DNA from: Isoperla grammatica | Taxonomy: Eukaryota > Arthropoda > Insecta > Plecoptera > Perlodidae | DNA length: 64,000 nt | NCBI GenBank assembly: GCA_945910005.1 | Contig: OX246737.1 | Location: 84,785,414 to 84,849,413 of the forward strand | Direction of reading: 5' to 3' | Part shown: piece after piece, positions 59,396-64,000 of the stretch | How the letters are laid out: each line of letters opens with the position of its first letter | Numbering within the stretch: the first letter of the stretch is position 1 | Notes under the pieces: model-generated | The model's input: the letters and a program-made list of their open reading frames with translations, nothing else | Told to the model about the DNA's origin: nothing | Databases searched by the model: none | Translations under genes and position numbers: made by a program

Positions 59396-59520
59396 CAGTG
59401 GCGTAGGAACCGGGGAAGGGGCAGGGAGGGCAATGCCCCCCCAAGTTTGATCCAGGGGGGGGCAGGGGGGGGGCAATGCTCGGCCCCCAGTGCCAAAAAT
59501 TAGTTTTCTATTGATATTTT
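59396..59520. other. GC-rich TE terminus-like segment
   Basis: CAGTGGCGTAGGAACCGGGG followed by G runs and AATGCCCCCCC; this style of start is common at invertebrate DNA-transposon ends, but no partner end was found. Confidence 0.3.
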
Positions 59521-59619
59521 CGGAGAAAAACTGTTGTGATTTGAAGTCGGTGATTTAGAGAAAGCTGGCTGCGAGCGAGTGTTGAGGAGACTGCGCGACG
59601 TCGACCACTTGCCAATCTA

Positions 59620-60476
59620 GTTGATGGCAACAGATAGGCACCGTGGTATCGGCCTCCTCATGAGAACTATATTCCCGGACGACGTGTGGCATCTAGCTAA
59701 GAGCCTGCAGACAAAAATTCGTTCTGTCGAAACCAAATCACCCCAACTTGCGGAATGGAAGGGTTCAATCAGCTATCATTTATAGTGGTCTACCATGACG
59801 TGTGAAAAGAACCCCGACATGTTAGTAGAACGATTCACATCGTTGTTGTACCATGTTATATAAACATACACTCGTGGACTGGCTCGGCATTATACAATGC
59901 ATGTGAACATCCACCACTGACTTCCGAACAGAACAGAATAGAATAAAGAAGTGGCTCAACCCATGATCCGAGGCATATTCAAAATTGAAACAAATTATCG
60001 AGGATAAAACATTCCTAAAGGATGTTAGACACACCAGTAATTATTTCCACACTGGAGAAATCGAGTCGTATCACAGCCAGCGACTCAAATTCTTACCTAA
60101 GCGACTTCACTTTGGATATGTTGGCATGTACCTGCGATCAATAATAGCAATTCTTGATCACAACAACAATGTGGGTAGAAAGGCGAAACTGCGAAGACCA
60201 CACTACTCGAAAGTGTCAGGGAGATGAGTGATGAAGAATATATACGAACTTAAAATATCAACATGGAAACGCGACATAGTTTCGAGGGTGTTATCGCACT
60301 TTATCTCCCCCCGATCATGTGTTCTGCCCCGAGTGACAAAGCCTGAAACTGTTCCCGCCAACATTGCCCCTATTCCGCGACCATCCATGGAGGAGCTGAC
60401 AAGAACTTATCAAACACGATATCCTGGAAAACACACGGAAGACTTCAACCAGGCCGGCCCATCGTCTGCCAAGTGA
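59620..60476 (+). pseudogene. Second Kolobok-type transposase, 3' half, broken
   Basis: Matches the 42.48-43.33 kb part of the first copy: ATDRHRGIGLLMRT, DVWHLAKSLQTKIRSVE, then an open stretch 59985-60224 with FHTGEIESYHSQRLKF, PKRLHFGYVGMYLRSIIAI, DHNNNVG, and a C-terminus PIPRPSMEELTRTY. THAP and N-terminal catalytic regions are absent. Multiple stops. Confidence 0.85.
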
Positions 60477-60859
60477 AGTACCGGTAGACATTGTACAGTT
60501 TGCCTTTCCATAAAATCGAAAATGATGCACAGATCTTATTTGAATAAAAACGTTTATTTCAAGCAAAATAAATTCAAAATTAAGATTTTAACTTATGGGT
60601 TTATGAATTAATTTAGTGATTTCGCTTTTAATTTTTATAAACGTAACTCCACGGTTTAATTAATTGTATTGATTGCCATATTAATAATTTAATAATTTGG
60701 TTCAATGTCTATCACAAAACATATAAATTACAAGCTACTTTAGTTTATGTCTACTTTGTGAAAATATTAAAATAATATGAACAACTTAAATTGAGTATGA
60801 TTGCCATCTTCAAAACATGAAAATGGTATCTGTTATAAATTTGTTTTGGATGTGACGAG

Positions 60860-61129
60860 TCAGGGGTGTTTACTGTGGAACGAAACAACAGGCGCCTTCG
60901 AGTTTAATCTAACAGCGCATGTGCAGACACTCGAGACTGTTTGGGTGCCTGACCCGAGATAACTAATAGTAATAGGCCCATCTGCATTATATAAACACAA
61001 CAAACTTGACTCTTTGGCTTTCTCTATTGCTGCCAATTCTTCTGCAGAATATTCGGGCTCAAACTGGTACCCAGCCGTAGCCATCGAGAAATATGCTACG
61101 CAAAGTGTTACAATTACGAGACGATGCAA
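60860..61129 (-). pseudogene. P2X7-like ORF of second Kolobok copy, truncated
   Basis: YQFEPEYSAEELAAIEKAKE matches the start of the 43972-44532 protein; a hydrophobic N-terminal leader (RLVIVTLCVAYFSMATA) could be a signal peptide or chance. The Cys-rich and C-terminal blocks are lost after a frame break. Same convergent position relative to its transposase. Confidence 0.7.
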
Positions 61130-61549
61130 TGCAAACCCGTCACCCTGACTGACTGACTACACACGCTGCCTGCCCCTCCTTCCACTCGTTTACCCCTCCC
61201 CCGAGTATCGTGTGACATGACGTGCCGATGCGCACAGCAACGCTCAAAACGAAATGCAACACCCGATTACACATCTTCCTTTTGTACCTGAACGGAAGCT
61301 CCGATTACAAAATCAAAATATACAAAATACGCAGAAAAGAAAGACGCAGCGAAAAGCATTACATCATTTTTTTTGGAGCAGAATCCTCCAAGGTCCCAAG
61401 GCATACAGGTTGTCCCAATGCTATTTCTTATGGGAGATTTTCGCCGATGGGACCTAGCTCGAAAATTACTAACTTTGATGTTTCTTTCCCGGGTTATGGT
61501 GAACCCGTTTTTTTCCTTTTAGTCGCTAATTTCATAGATAATTTGAAAT
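61130..61549. other. No confident gene
   Basis: Two short overlapping frames without recognisable motifs, between the Kolobok copy and the second LINE. Confidence 0.35.
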
Positions 61550-63035
61550 TAGCCTTAGTTAACATATTTTTTTGGTTTAGCAGGTGAGAACCCCTTTAAT
61601 GGTGAAAGTAAAATGACTTGTTTCCTTAAGGTCTCAATAAAACAACTAGATAGCATAGTGGGAAACCTTAAAAACAATGGGGGTGGTACGATTGATGGTA
61701 TTTCTGTAAAATTATTGAAAGATGCATATCCCATTATAAAACTTAAACTGTTAAACATAGTAAACACGTCTTTGCTTAACGGGGTCTTTCCAAACAATTG
61801 GAAAGAGGCAATAATAGTGCCTAGATCCCTTAAGTGAAAAAGACAACAAAATCCGAGGAGCTCAGGCCTACAAACATGCTACCAGTATTTGAAAAAACTC
61901 TGGAGCAAGCTGCTCATACACAACTTGAAAGATACTTCAATGGTAATAATTTGCTTGTAAAAATCAATCAGGGTTTAGGAAAGGCCATTCGTATGAGACG
62001 GCAGTGCAGTGGCTTCTCTCGAAATGGACATCACAAATGAACCCGGGCAAATCAATATTGGTGGTATTTCTAGACTTCAAAAGAGCATAAATGTGGGAGT
62101 ACCTCAGGGGTCTGTATTGGGGCCATTTCTATTTCTAGTGTATATAAATGACATTGTACTTAGTCTCTCAAAATGTAATATAAACATGTATGCTGATGAT
62201 ACAGTCATATTTTGTATTGGTAGTGATATTCGAGAGATGATACACGTAATTAATACAGAACTCAAGGATATAGAAGACTGGTTAAAAATAAATGTATTGA
62301 AATTAAACTTAAGTAAATCAAAATGGATGTTATTAGGTGTAGGCCAGCTTAGAGATTATAGACTGAACATTGAGGTCAAAATTGTTATGGACCATAGTGA
62401 GATGGAAATGGTAAATAATTATAAGTATGTGGGTATAATGTTAGACTGTAGACTTAACTTTAAGAAACATGTGCTATATGTTGAAAGCAAAATAAGAAAG
62501 AAAATTGGTTTTCTGAGCAGAATAAGTAGTTATGTAACCTTTTATACAAGACTGTTGATTTACAATACCACATTGCTCATATTGCATAACAGTATTATAT
62601 CAAGCTTATGTAACAGACATACAAAGACTGCAAATTTTACAAAATAAAGGGATGCGGATAATACTTAAGTGTAGTAAATAAGTTGCAATTAGAAATATGC
62701 TGGACTGTCTGCAATGGCTAACAGTAGAAAAGAACTAGAAGTGTGTGGAGTGGTTTACCTGTACAAAACCGAGAATAGGCCGTTACCCAAGTACATGACT
62801 GAAACAATAGTAAAAATAGAGTATATACACAGGTATACAACCAGAGGCGCAGTTCATGGTATATATTTAGACTCCTGCAATAAGCAATTGATGTACAAAT
62901 CTCTATTTTATTCTGGAGTACGAAAATACGATATGTTACCTAAAAAAACTAGACTAAACTCGGACGTTAAGGATTTCAAACAGAAAGTTATAGGCCTAAA
63001 GTTCCTAAAAAGTAGTGATGATGCCAGAGTGTGAA
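61550..63035 (+). pseudogene. LINE reverse transcriptase, internally deleted
   Basis: RT blocks: IKQLDSIVGNLKNNGGGTIDG, VFPNNWKEAIIVP, LRPTNMLPVFEKTLEQ, then in another frame VFLDFKRA (62070) immediately followed by INVGVPQGSVLGPFLFLVYI (62087), so roughly 50 residues between those motifs are deleted. YADDTVIF at about 62190 and a C-terminal segment to 63035 (YTTRGAVHGIYLDSC, GVRKYDMLP). No endonuclease domain is seen. Different from the first LINE. Confidence 0.85.
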
Positions 63036-63149
63036 CTCAAGGCCTTAATTTTTTGTGTTTTTGTGAGTTTGCTTCTAATTATGACTATCTAGGCCTATTA
63101 ATTAATATCTGTTTTATGTTTTATTACTTTGATAATAATTGATAATTGG

Positions 63150-63240
63150 ACTTGATTGTAGGGCCTACATCGAATAATCGGAAACCGGTTTGAAACCGGT
63201 TACGTAGAAAACCGGTTTTCATTTCGTAAACCGGTTCTTT
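63150..63240. repeat. ACCGGTT palindrome cluster
   Basis: AACCGGTT occurs four times in about 60 bp (63183-63236), preceded by CGAATAATCGGAAACC. May be the end of a hAT-like element whose first exon follows. Confidence 0.6.
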
Positions 63241-63414
63241 GAAAATAAAAAAATCACGTTTCTTAAATACGCCGCGCTTTCCTGTGGAACACTAGGCGCA
63301 TTCTCGTGTGCCCGCGGGGCCCTAGACAGTCAGCAGTCAGCACTAGGCCGGCTCGCACGTTCGCATTGCGAGTTGTGACAAGTGAGTTATCTGTGTAATT
63401 AATTGGTTATCGCG

Positions 63415-63481
63415 ATGTCAAAACAAAGCAATGAGTCTCGTATGTTTGGAATTATTTCAAGAGGACAGCAGATAACAATTG
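63415..63481 (+). other. Possible first coding exon
   Basis: ATG in context GCGATG encodes MSKQSNESRMFGIISRGQQI and ends at a GGTAAGC donor. The rest of the gene would lie beyond the window. No family recognised. Confidence 0.35.
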
Positions 63482-63720
63482 GTAAGCTACTTTTGTTATA
63501 TTATAGGCTATCTTGCTTTGTAAACCCTCCCACAACTACGATTTTTTGTTGCTGCATCGTGTTTTATAAATAAATATTGAATATAGTCTTGGTTATTTGC
63601 ATACGTAGGCTAGATAGTTGAAGTTGAATTGCGGTAAGCTACAATTAAGTATTCACATTTCAGATTATATAACGAAATAAAAGCGTAGGCCTACTTCCAT
63701 GTTCAAAAAAACTTTCGTTT

Positions 63721-64000
63721 TTAAGCGAGCGAAGCGAGCGTCTCCACTTGACTCTTATGGCACTTCATTCTGTTTTTTTGTTTGTTTGTTTTTTTGTTTT
63801 TGTTTTTTGTTTTTGTTTTTATGTCTGTCGATAGCGGTCGAACGGAAAGTCCGATCAACTTGAATTTGGACCATCCACAAGCCTCGATGTGGATTGAAGG
63901 TGTATAGTTTTGAGGCAAAATCGTTTGAAAAGTTACAAAGTTCCACCATAGTTACTGCAAAATATTTTTCTGAAACAAAATGGCGGTAAAATGTGAGATA
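63721..64000 (+). repeat. Poly-T-centred dispersed repeat, copy 3
   Basis: Starts GCGAGCGAAGCGAGCGTC and follows the 10216 unit closely (including the T/G-rich stretch and TATGTCTGTCGATAGCGG) until the window edge, so it is truncated by the window. Confidence 0.9.

Overview
This is eukaryotic DNA: coding sequence is split by GT-AG introns, there is no operon structure, and almost everything recognisable is transposable-element (TE) sequence in many stages of decay. Low-complexity TAGGCC/AGGCCT tracts, BEL/Pao, copia, LINE, hAT, Harbinger-like, piggyBac, pogo and Kolobok-type elements, and a DUF4806 gene together suggest a marine invertebrate, possibly an echinoderm-like deuterostome. That assignment is inference from style, not from a marker gene.

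Layout. 0.5-8.1 kb: a five-exon DUF4806-type gene whose second and third exons are partly duplicated (695 bp, three mismatches) around a DUF7869-type DNA transposon (element 1, 2.26-6.07 kb). 8.1-11.1 kb: a hAT MITE with a perfect 8-bp target duplication, a 255-bp repeat pair, tRNA-like pieces, and a tandem pair of poly-T-centred repeats that recurs at the window end. 11.4-13.7 kb: a CGGBP1-like hAT transposase pseudogene. 14.05-22.66 kb: a LINE interrupted by four insertions, the largest being DUF7869 element 2, which itself carries a Harbinger-type MITE. 23.4-25.3 kb: a decayed DUF7869-type gene with a coding minisatellite. 26.2-39.8 kb: a piggyBac transposase split by a 10.3-kb DUF7869 transposon (A), which contains another 7.1-kb DUF7869 transposon (B), which contains an apparently intact 2.7-kb pogo element with a PHD finger. 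40.6-45.06 kb: a complete Kolobok-type element (TTAA duplication) with a THAP-transposase and a convergent P2X7-like ORF. 45.1-46.96 kb: a DUF7869 fragment abutting half of a copia pol. 49.1-56.3 kb: a BEL/Pao element interrupted by three insertions. 56.3-57.9 kb: a SINE pair and the other half of a copia pol. 58-61.2 kb: MITEs and a second, decayed Kolobok copy with the same reverse-strand ORF. 61.55-63.04 kb: a second LINE.

The main discovery candidates are (i) the DUF7869-type proteins: six loci in 64 kb, several inside elements with terminal inverted repeats and family-specific subterminal repeats, making them candidate transposases of a DNA transposon group; (ii) the two-ORF Kolobok architecture with a P2X7-like partner; and (iii) a SINE family whose 5' end folds like the start of an HDV-like ribozyme. 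Family names were assigned from motifs read by eye; no database search was possible.
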